NCBI GenBank assembly: GCA_020741275.1
Contig: DYZK01000109.1
Location: forward strand, 1 to 64,000
DNA: 64,000 nt
Direction: 5' to 3'
From: Corynebacterium urealyticum
GTDB taxonomy: Bacteria > Actinomycetota > Actinomycetes > Mycobacteriales > Mycobacteriaceae
Of this stretch, positions 34,214 through 45,231 are shown piece by piece. The position numbers were made by a program, and so were the translations under genes. The notes beneath the pieces are model-generated. The model made no database searches and was not told the DNA's origin. It saw nothing but the letters and a program-made list of their open reading frames with translations. The first letter of the stretch is position 1. Each line of letters opens with the position of its first letter.

Positions 34214-34227
34214 CCCCTCTGAAGGCG

Positions 34228-35421
34228 TTACTTCCAGATCAGCAGCGCATCGCCCTGGCCGCCGCCACCGCACAGGGAGACGGCAGCCTTTCCGCTGCCG
34301 CGGCGGTTGAGCTCGTGGGCTGCGGTGACGAGCACGCGGGCCCCGGAGCAGCCGATCGGGTGACCCAGGGAGATGCCACCGCCGTGGATGTTGGTCTTCT
34401 CCAGCGAGTAGTCCAGGTCCTTCAGGGACTGTGCGACGACGGCGCCGAAGGCCTCGTTGATCTCCAGGAAGTCCAGGTCCCCGGTCTCCCAACCGGCCTT
34501 GGCCAGGGCGGCCTTCACGGCCTGGGACGGCTGGGAGAGCAGCGAGGTGTCCGGGCCTGCGGTCTGCCCCGCTGCACCGACGGTAGCCAGGATATTCCAG
34601 CCCTTGGCCTCGGCGTTCTCGCGGGTGGTCAGCACCACGGCTGCCGCGCCGTCGGAGATCTGGGAGGAGGAGCCGGCGGTGATGGTGCCCTCCTTGCGGA
34701 ATGCCGGACGCAGCTTGGCCAGGCCCTCCGCGGTGGTGCCCGGACGCACGCCCTCATCCTGGGAGACTGTGACGGTCTCCTTGCGGGTGGCGACCTCGAT
34801 GGGGACGATCTCGTCAGAGAAGGTGCCCTCGGCGATCGCCTGCTCGGCGCGCTGGTGGGACAGCGCGGCGATGTGGTCCTGCTCCTCGCGGTTCAGGCCG
34901 GCGGCCTCGGCGTTCGCGTCGGTCTCCACTCCCATGGCGGTGCCCTGGACCGGGTCGGTGAGGCCATCGCGCTCGAGGGCGTCGTCCAGCCTCAGTTCGC
35001 CGAAGCCCTTACCGGCGCGTACGCCGGCGGCGAGGTGCGGGGCGTTGGACATGGACTCCTGACCACCGGCGACGACCACGGTGGCGTCCCCTGCCTTGAT
35101 CATGCGGGCGGCGTTGATGATGGCGTCCAAACCGGACAGGCAGACCTTGTTGACGGTCATGGCGGGCACGTTCATGCCCAGCCCGGCGGCGACGGCGGCC
35201 TGCTTGGCCGGGTTCTGGCCCGCGGCGGCCTGGACGACCTGGCCCATGAGGACGTAGTCCACCGGCTCGGCGCCCACGCCGGAACGCTCGAGTACTGCGG
35301 AGATGGTGGCGGCGCCGAGGTCGACGGCGGTCTTGCGGGACAGCGCGCCGAGCAGTCGGCCTTGCGGGGTGCGGGCGGCGCCGACGATGACGACGTCTTG
35401 AGGGTGCTGGGTAGTGGTCAT
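34228..35421 (-). CDS. Acetyl-CoA C-acetyltransferase (thiolase)
   Basis: NKVCLSGLDAIINAARMI active-site Cys, GGQESMSNAPHL, HGGGISLGHPIGCSGARVLVT, SLCGGGGQGDALL. Confidence 0.94.
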   Translation of the reverse strand: MTTTQHPQDVVIVGAARTPQGRLLGALSRKTAVDLGAATISAVLERSGVGAEPVDYVLMGQVVQAAAGQNPAKQAAVAAGLGMNVPAMTVNKVCLSGLDAIINAARMIKAGDATVVVAGGQESMSNAPHLAAGVRAGKGFGELRLDDALERDGLTDPVQGTAMGVETDANAEAAGLNREEQDHIAALSHQRAEQAIAEGTFSDEIVPIEVATRKETVTVSQDEGVRPGTTAEGLAKLRPAFRKEGTITAGSSSQISDGAAAVVLTTRENAEAKGWNILATVGAAGQTAGPDTSLLSQPSQAVKAALAKAGWETGDLDFLEINEAFGAVVAQSLKDLDYSLEKTNIHGGGISLGHPIGCSGARVLVTAAHELNRRGSGKAAVSLCGGGGQGDALLIWK

Positions 35422-35448
35422 TTCGCGTCCTTCCTTATGTTGAGATCA

Positions 35449-36111
35449 TTATTTCACGGCGCTACGGTAGCTCGCTGCGGTTCGGTTTTTAACGTCTTCT
35501 TCCGTGACCCCTGGGGCCAGCTCCACGAGCACCAGGCCGGATTCCTCCCGGTCGAAGACCCCGAGGTCGGTGATGATGCGGTCCACCACGCCGGTGCCCG
35601 TCAGCGGCAGGGTGATCTCGTCGACGATCTTGGAGTCCCCGGCCTTGGTGCAGTGCTCCATCAGCACGACGACCCGCTGGGCGCCCACGACCAGGTCCAT
35701 CGCCCCGCCCATGCCCTTGACCATCTTGCCCGGCACCATCCAATTGGCGATGTCCCCGACGGCGTTGACCTCCATCGCGCCGAGGATCGCGACGTCGATC
35801 TTGCCGGAGCGGATCATCCCAAAGCTCAGGGCGGAATCGAAGTAGCTGGACCCGGGCAGCGCGGTGACCGTCTCCTTCCCCGCGTTGATCAGGTCCGGAT
35901 CCGCCTCGCCCTTCTTGGGGTACGGCCCGATCCCCAGCAGGCCGTTCTCCGACTGAAGGGTGACCGTCACCCCCTCGGGCACATAGTTGGGCACCAGGGT
36001 GGGCAGCCCGATTCCGAGGTTGACGTATTGGCCATCCGAGAGTTCCTGGGCCGCACGGGCCGCCATCTGCTCGCGGGTCCAGCCCAGCTTCTGATCTTGA
36101 GTCGTTATCAT
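35449..36111 (-). CDS. 3-oxoacid CoA-transferase subunit B
   Basis: [55 protein letters not shown]. Confidence 0.93.
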   Translation of the reverse strand: MITTQDQKLGWTREQMAARAAQELSDGQYVNLGIGLPTLVPNYVPEGVTVTLQSENGLLGIGPYPKKGEADPDLINAGKETVTALPGSSYFDSALSFGMIRSGKIDVAILGAMEVNAVGDIANWMVPGKMVKGMGGAMDLVVGAQRVVVLMEHCTKAGDSKIVDEITLPLTGTGVVDRIITDLGVFDREESGLVLVELAPGVTEEDVKNRTAASYRSAVK

Positions 36112-36857
36112 CGGACCGTCTCCTTTTCAATCATCTTGTCTGCTGCCTGCTGGGGAGAAAGCTCCACGATGCGGTGGACGTAGACGCTGGGCAGGTGGAT
36201 ATCGTCCGGACCTAGCTCGCCCACAGGGACCACCTTTTCCGCCTCGACGATGCATACCTTTCCGCTCATCGCGGCCAGGGGGTTGAAGTTGCGGGCGGTC
36301 TCGTGGAACCGCAGGTTGCCTGCCTCGTCGGCTACCGCGGCCCGCACGAGCCCGAAGTCCGCCTTGATCGCGTGCTCGAGGACGTATTCCTCCCCGTCGA
36401 TCTCCCTGGTTTCCTTCTTTGGGGACGCCACCGCCACGCCTCCCCCGGCGTCGTACTTCCAGGGCATCCCACCGTCGGCGACGACCGTGCCGACCCCGGT
36501 GCGGGTGTAGAAGCCACCGATCCCGGATCCCCCGGCGCGCAGCCTCTCGGCCAGCGTGCCCTGTGGGGTCAGCTCCACTTCCAGCTCGCCCTCCAGGTAC
36601 TGGCGGGCGAACTCCTTGTTCTCCCCTACGTAGCTGGCGATGATGCGGCGCAGCTGGCGGGTACCCAGCAGCATCCCGAGTCCGCGGTTATCCAGGCCCG
36701 CGTTATTGCTCACCGCCTCCAGGTCCGTGGCGCCCTGGTCCCGCAGCTGTTCCAGGAGGATCTGCGGGATTCCGCACACTCCGAAGCCGCCGACCGCGAT
36801 CGTCGCGCCGTTGGGGATATCGGCCACTGCGTCCGCGGCGCTTATCAACTTGGACAT
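36108..36857 (-). CDS. 3-oxoacid CoA-transferase subunit A
   Basis: [56 protein letters not shown]; 4-nt overlap with subunit B. Confidence 0.93.
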   Translation of the reverse strand: MSKLISAADAVADIPNGATIAVGGFGVCGIPQILLEQLRDQGATDLEAVSNNAGLDNRGLGMLLGTRQLRRIIASYVGENKEFARQYLEGELEVELTPQGTLAERLRAGGSGIGGFYTRTGVGTVVADGGMPWKYDAGGGVAVASPKKETREIDGEEYVLEHAIKADFGLVRAAVADEAGNLRFHETARNFNPLAAMSGKVCIVEAEKVVPVGELGPDDIHLPSVYVHRIVELSPQQAADKMIEKETVR

Positions 36858-36911
36858 TTCCGCTCCTTGCTTAAAGTCTGCCTAAAGTCTTCTCTCGCGT
36901 GGTGGTGGGTG

Positions 36912-38597
36912 TTAGCCCCGGTCGTAAATGCCGAGCAGCTTGACGGCTTCCTCGCGCATGGCGACCTTGCGGACCTTGCCGGAGATCGTCATCGGGTAGG
37001 AGTCCACGATGTGGACGTAGCGGGGGATCTTGTGGTGGGCGAGCTGGCCCTCCGCGAACTTCTGGATGTCCTCCTGGGTCAGCGGCTTGGCACCGGGGTT
37101 CATAATGATCCAGGCCATGAGCTCCTCGCCGTACTTGTCGTCCGGCACGCCGATGACCTGCACATCCGCGATGTCCGGGTGGCGGTAGAGGAACTCCTCG
37201 ATCTCCTTGGGGTAGAGGTTTTCCCCGCCTCGGATGACCATGTCCTTGATGCGGCCGGTGATGGCCACGTAGCCGTCCTCATCCATTAGCCCGAGGTCGC
37301 CGGTGAGCATCCAGCCGTCGTCGGTGATCGCCCCCGAGGTCTTCTCGGGCATGTCCCAGTAGCCCTTCATCACCGAGTAGCCGCGCACCAGCACCTCGCC
37401 CTGCTTGCCGCGCGGTAGGACCTCCCGGGTCTGCGGGTCCACGATCTTCAGCTCGAGGTGCGGGCCGACCTTGCCCACGGTGTTCACGCGCTTGTCGATG
37501 GGGTCATCGGGCAGAGTTTGGCAAGACACGGGCGCGGTCTCGGTCATGCCGTAGCAGATGCCGACCTCCCCCATGCCCATAATGTCGATGACCTCCTGCA
37601 TGGTCTTCGAGGGGCAGGTGGTGCCCGCCATGACCCCGGTGCGCAGCGTCGACAGGTCGTACTTCTTCGGGTTCTTCTCCAGTTCTTGCAGTTCCGCCAT
37701 GAACATGGTGGGCACCCCGTAGAGGCTCGTCGCCCGCCCGTGGTGCACCGCCTCGAGGGTCTGCTGTGGCTGGAAAGTCGGGCCCGGGATAATCGTCGCC
37801 GCGCCGCGCGCCATGGCTGCGAGGTTTCCGATCACCATGCCGAAGCAGTGGAAGAAGGGCACGGGGATGACCACGCGGTCCTCCTCCGTGTAGCTGAGGC
37901 GGTGGCCGATCATGTAGCCGTTGTTCAGGATGTTGCGGTGGGTCAGCGTCGCGCCCTTGGCCATGCCCGTGGTGCCGGAGGTGTACTGGATGTTGATCGG
38001 ATCATCCGGGTCCAGTTCCTCGCGCACCGGGTTGAGGTCGAGGATCGCGTGGTTAGCCAGCTCGTCCCAGCGCTCGGAGCCGAAGAAGATGGTCTCCCGG
38101 TAGGCGCGGGAGAACTGCGGGGAGGCGGAGAAGACCATCTCCCGGTAGTTCGAGTCCTTGAACCGCCCGGCGGAGAACAGCGCCTTGACGTTGGACTGGT
38201 TCATCGCATAGATCAGCTCACGGTTGCGGTAGGTGGGGTTGATGCAGACCAACACGATGCCGATCTCGGCGGCCGCGAACTGGACCACCGTCCACTCCCA
38301 GCGGTTGGGGGCCCAGATACCGATGCGGTCCCCCTTGCGGTAGCCCGCAGCGTGCAGACCGGAGGCCAGCCGCAGCACCTTGCGGTGGAACTCTTCGTAG
38401 CTCAAGTGGATATCCCCGTAGAAATCGAGGACGGCGTCGCGGGAGGGGAACTTGTGAACCACCCGGGCCAGGGTTTGGCCGATGGTCTCGTCGAGCAGTT
38501 CGACGTCCTGGTTGCCGACCTCGTGGGAGAGCTTTGGGTCCAGGTCCGCAGGATTCGTTGAGATGGCATAGGGCCGGGGGACGAAAGTGCTAGTCAT
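36912..38597 (-). CDS. AMP-binding acyl-CoA synthetase
   Basis: IQYTSGTTGMAKGATLTHRNILNN, GEVGICYGMTETAPVS, GWMLTGDLGLMDEDGYVAITGRIKDMVIRGGENLYPKEIEEFL. Confidence 0.93.
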   Translation of the reverse strand: MTSTFVPRPYAISTNPADLDPKLSHEVGNQDVELLDETIGQTLARVVHKFPSRDAVLDFYGDIHLSYEEFHRKVLRLASGLHAAGYRKGDRIGIWAPNRWEWTVVQFAAAEIGIVLVCINPTYRNRELIYAMNQSNVKALFSAGRFKDSNYREMVFSASPQFSRAYRETIFFGSERWDELANHAILDLNPVREELDPDDPINIQYTSGTTGMAKGATLTHRNILNNGYMIGHRLSYTEEDRVVIPVPFFHCFGMVIGNLAAMARGAATIIPGPTFQPQQTLEAVHHGRATSLYGVPTMFMAELQELEKNPKKYDLSTLRTGVMAGTTCPSKTMQEVIDIMGMGEVGICYGMTETAPVSCQTLPDDPIDKRVNTVGKVGPHLELKIVDPQTREVLPRGKQGEVLVRGYSVMKGYWDMPEKTSGAITDDGWMLTGDLGLMDEDGYVAITGRIKDMVIRGGENLYPKEIEEFLYRHPDIADVQVIGVPDDKYGEELMAWIIMNPGAKPLTQEDIQKFAEGQLAHHKIPRYVHIVDSYPMTISGKVRKVAMREEAVKLLGIYDRG

Positions 38598-38638
38598 GAT
38601 GACCTCCTTGGCGAGGAATGAGTGTGGTGGTTTCGCGT

Positions 38639-39583
38639 CTAGGGGGCGCGGTTGTCCGAAGGGCCGGTGCTGGATTGGGCTTGCCCCCTGCGGTGGATCA
38701 CTTCGGCCTGTCGTAGCAGCGGGGCATCAATCATCTGCCCGTCCACGGCGAAGGCGCCGCTATTACTGCTGGCACCCCCGATGACCCGCGCGGCCCACTC
38801 CAGCTGTTCCTCGCTGGGTGCGTAGGCCTGCCGGATCGCGGGGACGAGGCCGGGGTGGATGCTGACGGTGGCGGCGAAGCCGCTGACCGCCGCGTCGACC
38901 GCCTCGGCCTTAGCCCCGGCGACGTCGGCGGTATCGGCGTGGATCGAGTCGAGGGCGACCTTGCCCGCAGCCGCGGCGTGTAGGAGCACCAGGGAGCGGA
39001 CCAGCCGGGGCGCCTCCCGGTACCCGCCGGGGTGGCCTGAGGTTCCGCCGCCGGGGGTGGGCTTTTCCTCCGCTCCGTAGCGAGAGCTCGTGCCACCGAT
39101 TGCCGCGGTGAGGTCCTCTGCTCCCCAGAACAGGGCCACGACCTGCGGGTCCGTCGCGATGGCCTGGAGGTTGACCACCCCGGCCGGGGTTTCGATCAGC
39201 GCGATGACCTGGACTTCATCGCTGGCGGCCACGGCGCCGTGCGGCTGGCTGGCGGCGTCCTGAAAAAAGGGGCCCTCCGCCTTGGGCAGCATGATTGTCC
39301 GCGCACCGCAGGCAGCGACGGCGGCCATGTCGGCGGCGAAGTCCTCGGAGCCGGCGGGGTTGACCCGGATGATGGTGCGCTCCGGGTCGAAGGTGCCCGA
39401 CCGGAAGGCAGCGATGACGTGCTCACGGGCGGCGGGGCGCTGCTCGGCGCGGCAGCCGTCCTCGAGGTCGACGATCACGGCGTCCGACCGTTCGACGGCC
39501 TTGGCGAAGCGCTCGGGCCGGTCCGCGGGGGCGAACAGGAGCGCCGGCCCCGGGGGCAGCCAGGGGGTGGTTGGGGTGGACAT
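38639..39583 (-). CDS. HpcH/HpaI aldolase/citrate lyase family protein (CitE-like)
   Basis: SDAVIVDLEDGCRAEQRPAAREHV, RTIMLPKAEGP, VIALIETPAGVVNLQAIA, FWGAEDLTAAIGG. Confidence 0.9.
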   Translation of the reverse strand: MSTPTTPWLPPGPALLFAPADRPERFAKAVERSDAVIVDLEDGCRAEQRPAAREHVIAAFRSGTFDPERTIIRVNPAGSEDFAADMAAVAACGARTIMLPKAEGPFFQDAASQPHGAVAASDEVQVIALIETPAGVVNLQAIATDPQVVALFWGAEDLTAAIGGTSSRYGAEEKPTPGGGTSGHPGGYREAPRLVRSLVLLHAAAAGKVALDSIHADTADVAGAKAEAVDAAVSGFAATVSIHPGLVPAIRQAYAPSEEQLEWAARVIGGASSNSGAFAVDGQMIDAPLLRQAEVIHRRGQAQSSTGPSDNRAP

Positions 39584-40093
39584 TTACTCCTCCCCCGCTG
39601 GTCGGAACTGCATGAGGGTGCTGCGGACCGCCCGGCACACAACGTCGCCGTGCTGGTTGCGGCCGATGTGCTCCAGCTCCACGATTCCCTGGTTGGGGCG
39701 GGAGCGGGAGGGGCGCTTGCCCACACAGGTCGTCTCCGCGTAGAGCGTGTCGCCGTGGAATAGTGGTTGAGGGAAAGAAACTTCCTTAAACCCAAGGTTG
39801 GCCACGATCGTGCCCAGCGAGAGCTGGCTCACCGACAGCCCCACCACCGTGGAGAGGGTGAACATGGAGTTCACCAGCCGCTCCCCGCGGAAGCCCGGTT
39901 GCTTCGCGGCCCAGGCAGCGTCCAGGTGCAGCGGCTGGGTGTTCATCGTCTGCGTGGTGAACAGCGTGTTATCGGCCTCGGTGACGGTGCGCCCCGGCTG
40001 GTGCTGATAGGTCACGCCCTCCTCGAATTCCTCGAACCACAGGCCGCGCTGCACGACGGTGCGGCCCGGCGCGTTGTGCGTGTGATCGCTCAT
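39584..40093 (-). CDS. MaoC family dehydratase
   Basis: GRTVTEADNTLFTTQTMNTQPLHLDAAWA hot-dog dehydratase motif, PLFHGDTLYAET. Confidence 0.9.
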   Translation of the reverse strand: MSDHTHNAPGRTVVQRGLWFEEFEEGVTYQHQPGRTVTEADNTLFTTQTMNTQPLHLDAAWAAKQPGFRGERLVNSMFTLSTVVGLSVSQLSLGTIVANLGFKEVSFPQPLFHGDTLYAETTCVGKRPSRSRPNQGIVELEHIGRNQHGDVVCRAVRSTLMQFRPAGEE

Positions 40094-40171
40094 CTTTTCC
40101 TGCTCCTTGTCGGCTTATGCCTCGGGCCTTGCGGGACCCGGACTTTTGGGTGTCGGCGGTTGTTGGCTGGC

Positions 40172-41317
40172 CTAGAGGCCCAGGTGCTTGGCGATCAGCA
40201 TGAGCTGCACCTCAGTGGTGCCCTCGCCGATCTCGAGGATCTTGGAGTCGCGGTAGTGGCGGGCCACGCGGTACTCGTTCATGAAGCCGTAGCCGCCGTG
40301 GACCTGGGTGGCGTCGCGGGCGTTGTCCATCGCCGCCTCGGAGGCGACGAGCTTGGCGATGGAGGCCTCCTTGGTGAAATCCTCCCCCGCCTGCATCTTC
40401 GCGGCGGCCGCGTACCAGGCCTGGCGGGCGGCGTAGGCGCGGGCCTCCATGCGGGCGATTTTGAAGCTCACCGCCTGGTACTCGCTGATCGCCTTGCCGA
40501 AGGCCGTGCGCTCCTTGGCGTAGCGCACGCACTCGTCCACGCAGCCCTGCGCCGCACCGGTGGCCAGCGCGGCGATCGCGATGCGGCCCTCGTCCAGGAT
40601 GGATAGGAAATAGGAGAAACCCTTGCCGCGCTCGCCCAGCAGGTTGGCCTCGGGGACGCGCACGTCGTCGAAGGTCAACGGATGGGTGTCGGAGGCGTTC
40701 CAGCCGACCTTGTTGTAGGCGGGTTCGGCGGTGAAGCCCGGGGTGCCGGAGGGCACGATGATCGCGGAGATCTCCTTCTTGCCGTTATCGCGCGTGCCGG
40801 TGACGGCCGTGGCGGTGACGAGCTTGGTGATGTCGGTGCCGGAGTTCGTGATGAACTGCTTCGAGCCGTTGATGACCCATTCGCCGCCGTCCAGCTTCGC
40901 GGTGGTCTTCGTGCCACCCGCGTCCGAACCGGCCTCTGGCTCGGTCAGCCCAAAGCCGGCCAGGCCCTTGCCGGCGACCAGGTCGGGCAGGTACTGCTGC
41001 TTTTGCTCCTCGGAGCCGAATCGGTAGATCGGCATGATTCCCAGGGACACCCCGGCCTCGAGGGTGATGGCGACGGATTGGTCGACCCGGGCGAGTTCCT
41101 CGAGCGCCACGCCCAGGGCCATGTAGTCGCCGCCCATGCCGCCGTATTCCTCGGCGATCGGCAGGCCGAACAGGCCCATCTCCCCCATCTGCTTGACGAC
41201 CTCATAGGGGAATGTGTGGTCGCGGTCGTGCTGGGCGGCGACCGGGTCCACGACGGTGTTGGCAAAGTCCTCTACGCCCTTGCGCAGTTCCTGCAGTTCC
41301 GGAGTGAGAATGCTCAT
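40172..41317 (-). CDS. Acyl-CoA dehydrogenase
   Basis: GLAGFGLTEPEAGSDAGGTKTTA, KQFITNSGTDI, ...ARDATQVHGGYGFMNEYRVARHYRDSKILEIGEGTTEVQLMLIAKHLGL. Confidence 0.94.
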   Translation of the reverse strand: MSILTPELQELRKGVEDFANTVVDPVAAQHDRDHTFPYEVVKQMGEMGLFGLPIAEEYGGMGGDYMALGVALEELARVDQSVAITLEAGVSLGIMPIYRFGSEEQKQQYLPDLVAGKGLAGFGLTEPEAGSDAGGTKTTAKLDGGEWVINGSKQFITNSGTDITKLVTATAVTGTRDNGKKEISAIIVPSGTPGFTAEPAYNKVGWNASDTHPLTFDDVRVPEANLLGERGKGFSYFLSILDEGRIAIAALATGAAQGCVDECVRYAKERTAFGKAISEYQAVSFKIARMEARAYAARQAWYAAAAKMQAGEDFTKEASIAKLVASEAAMDNARDATQVHGGYGFMNEYRVARHYRDSKILEIGEGTTEVQLMLIAKHLGL

Positions 41318-41373
41318 GATTTTCGATCCTTTCGCGTTGTGGTGCTCTTGGTTGTTGGGTGTAGTTGGTGTGT

Positions 41374-43551
41374 TTAGTCGGCGTCTTCGTCCGCAGCGGC
41401 GTCCGTGTTTGTGTCCGTATCGGGATCTACCTCGGCGAGGACGTCACCGGTGGAGACCATGTCGCCAACTGAGACGTTGATGCTGACCACGCCGCTGTAG
41501 GCCGCGGTGAGGGTGTGCTCCATTTTCATGGCTTCCATGACGATGACCGCCTCGCCCTCGGCGACCGTGGCGCCGTCTGCCACCTCGACCGCGATGACCG
41601 TGCCGGGCATCGGGCTGGTGATCGGGGTGTCCCCCGCCTGGTCCTGTGCATCGGCCGCGGTGCCGTGGAATTCTCGCAGCGTGAACGCCCCGTGGGGGCC
41701 GAAGACGTGCTCCCCAATCACGCGCCACCGCTGGGCCGTGCCCTCGTCGATGCGCAACCGCAAATCCGGGGTGGGGACCGGGGGGCCCAGCACGGTGACG
41801 TCGAAGCTCACGGTCTCGCCCTCGACGGCCTCTTCCGAGCCGCCGGGGACTGCCTGGGCAGCGTCTTCCACCTGCGCGGTCCACACCCGCTCGCCGGGGT
41901 TGTGCTCCCCGTCGCGGGGGCTCAGGGTGACCCGGCGCGGGCCGCGCTCCGAGCCATCGTCGAAGCTGTAGACCACCGGGGCTGGCTTGCGGGCGCCGCG
42001 CCAGGAGTCCGCGCTGGTCCACTGGCTGCCCAGCGGGGACCGTGGCGTGGCGGGGCCGTGGGGATCGGTCTCCCCCGCAGCAGTGCCCGACGCGGCGAGA
42101 ATCTTGTGCAGGGCGGCCACGGCGAAGGCGGCTGCCGGAGTCGGCGTGGGCTCGTAGCCACCGACGATCCGGTCGAGCAGGCCCGTGTCGAGCCGACCGT
42201 CGATGACGTCCGGGTAGGTGACGAGGAAGCGGTTGAAGTCCAGGTTCGTCGTCAGCCCGTCGATGACCGTCTCACCCAGCGCCTTGTCGAGCCGCTCGAG
42301 CGCCACCTGGCGACTGGGTGCCCAGGTGATGAGCTTGGCCAGCATCGGGTCGTAGTCCGAGCCAACCACCTGGCCGGCTTGCACTCCCGCATCCACGCGC
42401 ACACCGGAGCCAGTCGGCCAATGGAGCTCCTCGATGCGCCCGCCCGTCGGCAGGAACCCGCCGGCCGGATCCTCGGCATAGACGCGCGCTTCCACCGCGT
42501 GCCCGTCGAGCCGGATATTCTCCTGGCTCATCGGCAGCTCCTCGCCCATGGCGATGCGGATCTGCCACTCCACCAGGTCCACGCCCGTCACCAGCTCGGT
42601 GACCGGGTGCTCCACCTGCAGGCGGGTGTTCATCTCCATGAAGAAGAAGCGATCCGGCTGCTTCGCGGAGACGATGAACTCCACGGTGCCCGCGCCGCAG
42701 TAGCCCGCCGCTCGCGCCGCGTCGCAGGCGGCCTGCCCGATTTCGGAGCGGGTCTTCTCGTCCAGCAGGGCGGACGGCGCCTCCTCGATGACCTTCTGGT
42801 GGCGGCGCTGCAAGGAACACTCACGCTCCCCGAGGTGGATGACGTTGCCGTGGGAATCCGCGACGATCTGCACCTCGATGTGGCGCGGCGTGTCCACGAA
42901 GTGCTCCATGAATAGCGCGTCGTCACCGAAGGAGCTGGCGGCCTCGCGCCGGGCCGAGACCAGCGTTTTCGCGAGGTCCTCGATCCGCTCCACGCGGTGC
43001 ATTCCCTTGCCACCGCCGCCGGCGGAGGGCTTGATCAGCACCGGGAACCCGATGTCGGGCGCGGCATCGATGATCTCCTGGTCAGTCAGGCCCGGCCGGG
43101 AGATCCCCGGGACGGTGGGAACGTCTCGGGACTCGACGGTCGCGCGGGCCGTGATCTTGTCTCCCATCTTCTCGATGGATTGGGCGGGCGGGCCGATGAA
43201 GACGATTCCCTCCTCCTCGCAGCGCTGCGCGAAGGCCGCGTTTTCGGAGAGGAAGCCGTAGCCCGGGTGAATCGCGCCGGCCCCGGCGGACTTCGCCGCC
43301 GCGATGACCTTGTCGATATCGAGGTAGGACTGGCCGGCTGGTGCCGGCCCCAGCCAGACGGCGTCGTCGGCGAGGTGGACGTGCGGGGCGTGGACGTCGG
43401 CGTCCGAATATACGGCGACGGCTCGCAGCCCGAGCTCGTGAACGGTGCGGATGACGCGGCAGGCGATCTCACCGCGGTTGGCGATCAGCACGCTGTCGAA
43501 GAGCTTCGTCAGCGCCCGCGACGTGTCAGGGTTGGCAAGTGTGGACGTCAT
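41374..43551 (-). CDS. Biotin-dependent acyl-CoA carboxylase alpha subunit (biotin carboxylase plus BCCP)
   Basis: SVLIANRGEIACRVIRT, biotin carboxylase core, C-terminal biotinylation motif VIVMEAMKMEHTLTA. Confidence 0.95.
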   Translation of the reverse strand: MTSTLANPDTSRALTKLFDSVLIANRGEIACRVIRTVHELGLRAVAVYSDADVHAPHVHLADDAVWLGPAPAGQSYLDIDKVIAAAKSAGAGAIHPGYGFLSENAAFAQRCEEEGIVFIGPPAQSIEKMGDKITARATVESRDVPTVPGISRPGLTDQEIIDAAPDIGFPVLIKPSAGGGGKGMHRVERIEDLAKTLVSARREAASSFGDDALFMEHFVDTPRHIEVQIVADSHGNVIHLGERECSLQRRHQKVIEEAPSALLDEKTRSEIGQAACDAARAAGYCGAGTVEFIVSAKQPDRFFFMEMNTRLQVEHPVTELVTGVDLVEWQIRIAMGEELPMSQENIRLDGHAVEARVYAEDPAGGFLPTGGRIEELHWPTGSGVRVDAGVQAGQVVGSDYDPMLAKLITWAPSRQVALERLDKALGETVIDGLTTNLDFNRFLVTYPDVIDGRLDTGLLDRIVGGYEPTPTPAAAFAVAALHKILAASGTAAGETDPHGPATPRSPLGSQWTSADSWRGARKPAPVVYSFDDGSERGPRRVTLSPRDGEHNPGERVWTAQVEDAAQAVPGGSEEAVEGETVSFDVTVLGPPVPTPDLRLRIDEGTAQRWRVIGEHVFGPHGAFTLREFHGTAADAQDQAGDTPITSPMPGTVIAVEVADGATVAEGEAVIVMEAMKMEHTLTAAYSGVVSINVSVGDMVSTGDVLAEVDPDTDTNTDAAADEDAD

Positions 43552-43569
43552 GGTTGCTCCTTTGGTGTC

Positions 43570-45162
43570 TTACATGCGGAAGATGCCGAAGCCTTGCGGG
43601 GTGCGCGGCGCCTGGGCACAGATGTCGAGAGCCATGGCCAGCGTCCGGCGCGTGTCGGCCGGGTCGATGACTCCGTCGTCCCACAGCCGAGCGGTGGAGT
43701 ACCAGCATGTGGACTTTTCCTCGAACATGTCCTTGATCGGCTGCTCGAAGGCCTCCTGCTCCGCCGCGGACCACTCGCCCCCGTTGCGCTCGATCTGGGA
43801 GCGCCGGACGGTGGACAGTGTCATGGCCGCCTGGGCCCCGCCCATCACCGAGATCCGGGCGTTGGGCCACATCCACAGGAAGCGCGGGCTATAGGCGCGG
43901 CCGCACATCGAGTAGTTGCCCGCTCCGAACGCTCCTCCCGTGACGACGGTGAGCTTGGGTACCGAGGCGGTGGCGACGGCGTTGACCATCTTCGCCCCGT
44001 GCTTTGCGATGCCACCCTCCTCGTACTGTCGCCCCACCATGAAGCCGGTGGTGTTCTGCAGGAAGACCAGGGGGATGTTGCGCTGCTCGCACAGCTCGAT
44101 GAAGTGTGCACCCTTCTGGGCGGCCTCGGCGAAGATGATGCCGTTATTGGCGATCACGCCCACCTCGTGACCTTCGATCCGGGCGAAGCAGGTGGTGATG
44201 CTCGCCCCGAATTCTTCCTTGAACTCCTGGATGCTTCCCTCGTCGGTGAGGGTGGTGATGAGTTCGTGGACGTCGTAGGGAATCTTCGGGTCGGTAGGAA
44301 CGATGTCGTAAATATCCTCCTGCGGCCGCGGCGCGGGCACGGCAGGACCCTTCTGCCACGACGGCGAGGTGCTCTCCGGGAGGGTGGCCACGATGCGGCG
44401 CATGCGGCGCAGGGCGTCCTCGTCGTCGCTGGCGAGGTGATCCGTCACGCCGGAGATGCGGGAGTGCATCGCACCGCCGCCGAGCTCCTCCGGGGTGACA
44501 TCCTCGCCGGTAGCGGCCTTGACCAGGGGTGGGCCAGCCAGGAAGATCGTGCCCTGGTTTTCGACGATGACATTTTCGTCCGACATGGCCGGCACGTAGG
44601 CGCCACCGGCGGTGCAGGCCCCGAGCACGGCGGACAGCTGCGGGATTCCCTTGGCGGACATGTTGGCCTGGTTGTAGAAGATGCGGCCGAAGTGGTCGCG
44701 GTCTGGGAATACCTCGTCCTGCTGGAGCAGCATCGCCCCGCCCGAGTCCACGAGGTAGATGCAGGGCAGGTGGTTTTCTTCGGCGATCTCCTGGGCCCGC
44801 AGGTGCTTCTTCACGGTCATCGGGTAGTAGGTTCCACCCGATACGGTCGAGTCGTTGGCGGAGATCATGCACAGTCGGCCCTCAACCAGCCCTACTCCCG
44901 CGATGATTCCCGCGGCCGGCGCCTTGCCGTTGTACATGTCCTCGGCGGCCAGTGGCGCGATTTCGAGGAAGGGACTGCCCGGGTCCAGCAGGGTGTTGAT
45001 CCGGTCTCGGGGCAGCAACTTGCCTCGGGAGAGGTGGCGCTCCCGCGCCCGCTCCCCTCCCCCTCGGGAGGCTCGCGCCAGGCGCTCCTTGAGCTCGGCG
45101 ACGAGTTCCTGGTGGCTTTCCGGGGCGTGTTCCACGGTGGTGGGTTCAGCGACTGTCGTCAT
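43570..45162 (-). CDS. Acyl-CoA carboxylase beta subunit (carboxyltransferase), methylcrotonoyl-CoA type
   Basis: 530 aa; [100 protein letters not shown]. Confidence 0.92.
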   Translation of the reverse strand: MTTVAEPTTVEHAPESHQELVAELKERLARASRGGGERARERHLSRGKLLPRDRINTLLDPGSPFLEIAPLAAEDMYNGKAPAAGIIAGVGLVEGRLCMISANDSTVSGGTYYPMTVKKHLRAQEIAEENHLPCIYLVDSGGAMLLQQDEVFPDRDHFGRIFYNQANMSAKGIPQLSAVLGACTAGGAYVPAMSDENVIVENQGTIFLAGPPLVKAATGEDVTPEELGGGAMHSRISGVTDHLASDDEDALRRMRRIVATLPESTSPSWQKGPAVPAPRPQEDIYDIVPTDPKIPYDVHELITTLTDEGSIQEFKEEFGASITTCFARIEGHEVGVIANNGIIFAEAAQKGAHFIELCEQRNIPLVFLQNTTGFMVGRQYEEGGIAKHGAKMVNAVATASVPKLTVVTGGAFGAGNYSMCGRAYSPRFLWMWPNARISVMGGAQAAMTLSTVRRSQIERNGGEWSAAEQEAFEQPIKDMFEEKSTCWYSTARLWDDGVIDPADTRRTLAMALDICAQAPRTPQGFGIFRM

Positions 45163-45231
45163 CGTGTGTTCCTCCGCTTGGTGTCGGATGGCCCTGCCCT
45201 GCTACCCCGGGTCTCCCCCTTGGGGCAGAAG

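Noticed and set aside
34315-36183. 622-aa + strand ORF opposite thiolase and CoA-transferase
   Set aside because: Antisense shadow of conserved genes; no recognizable domain.
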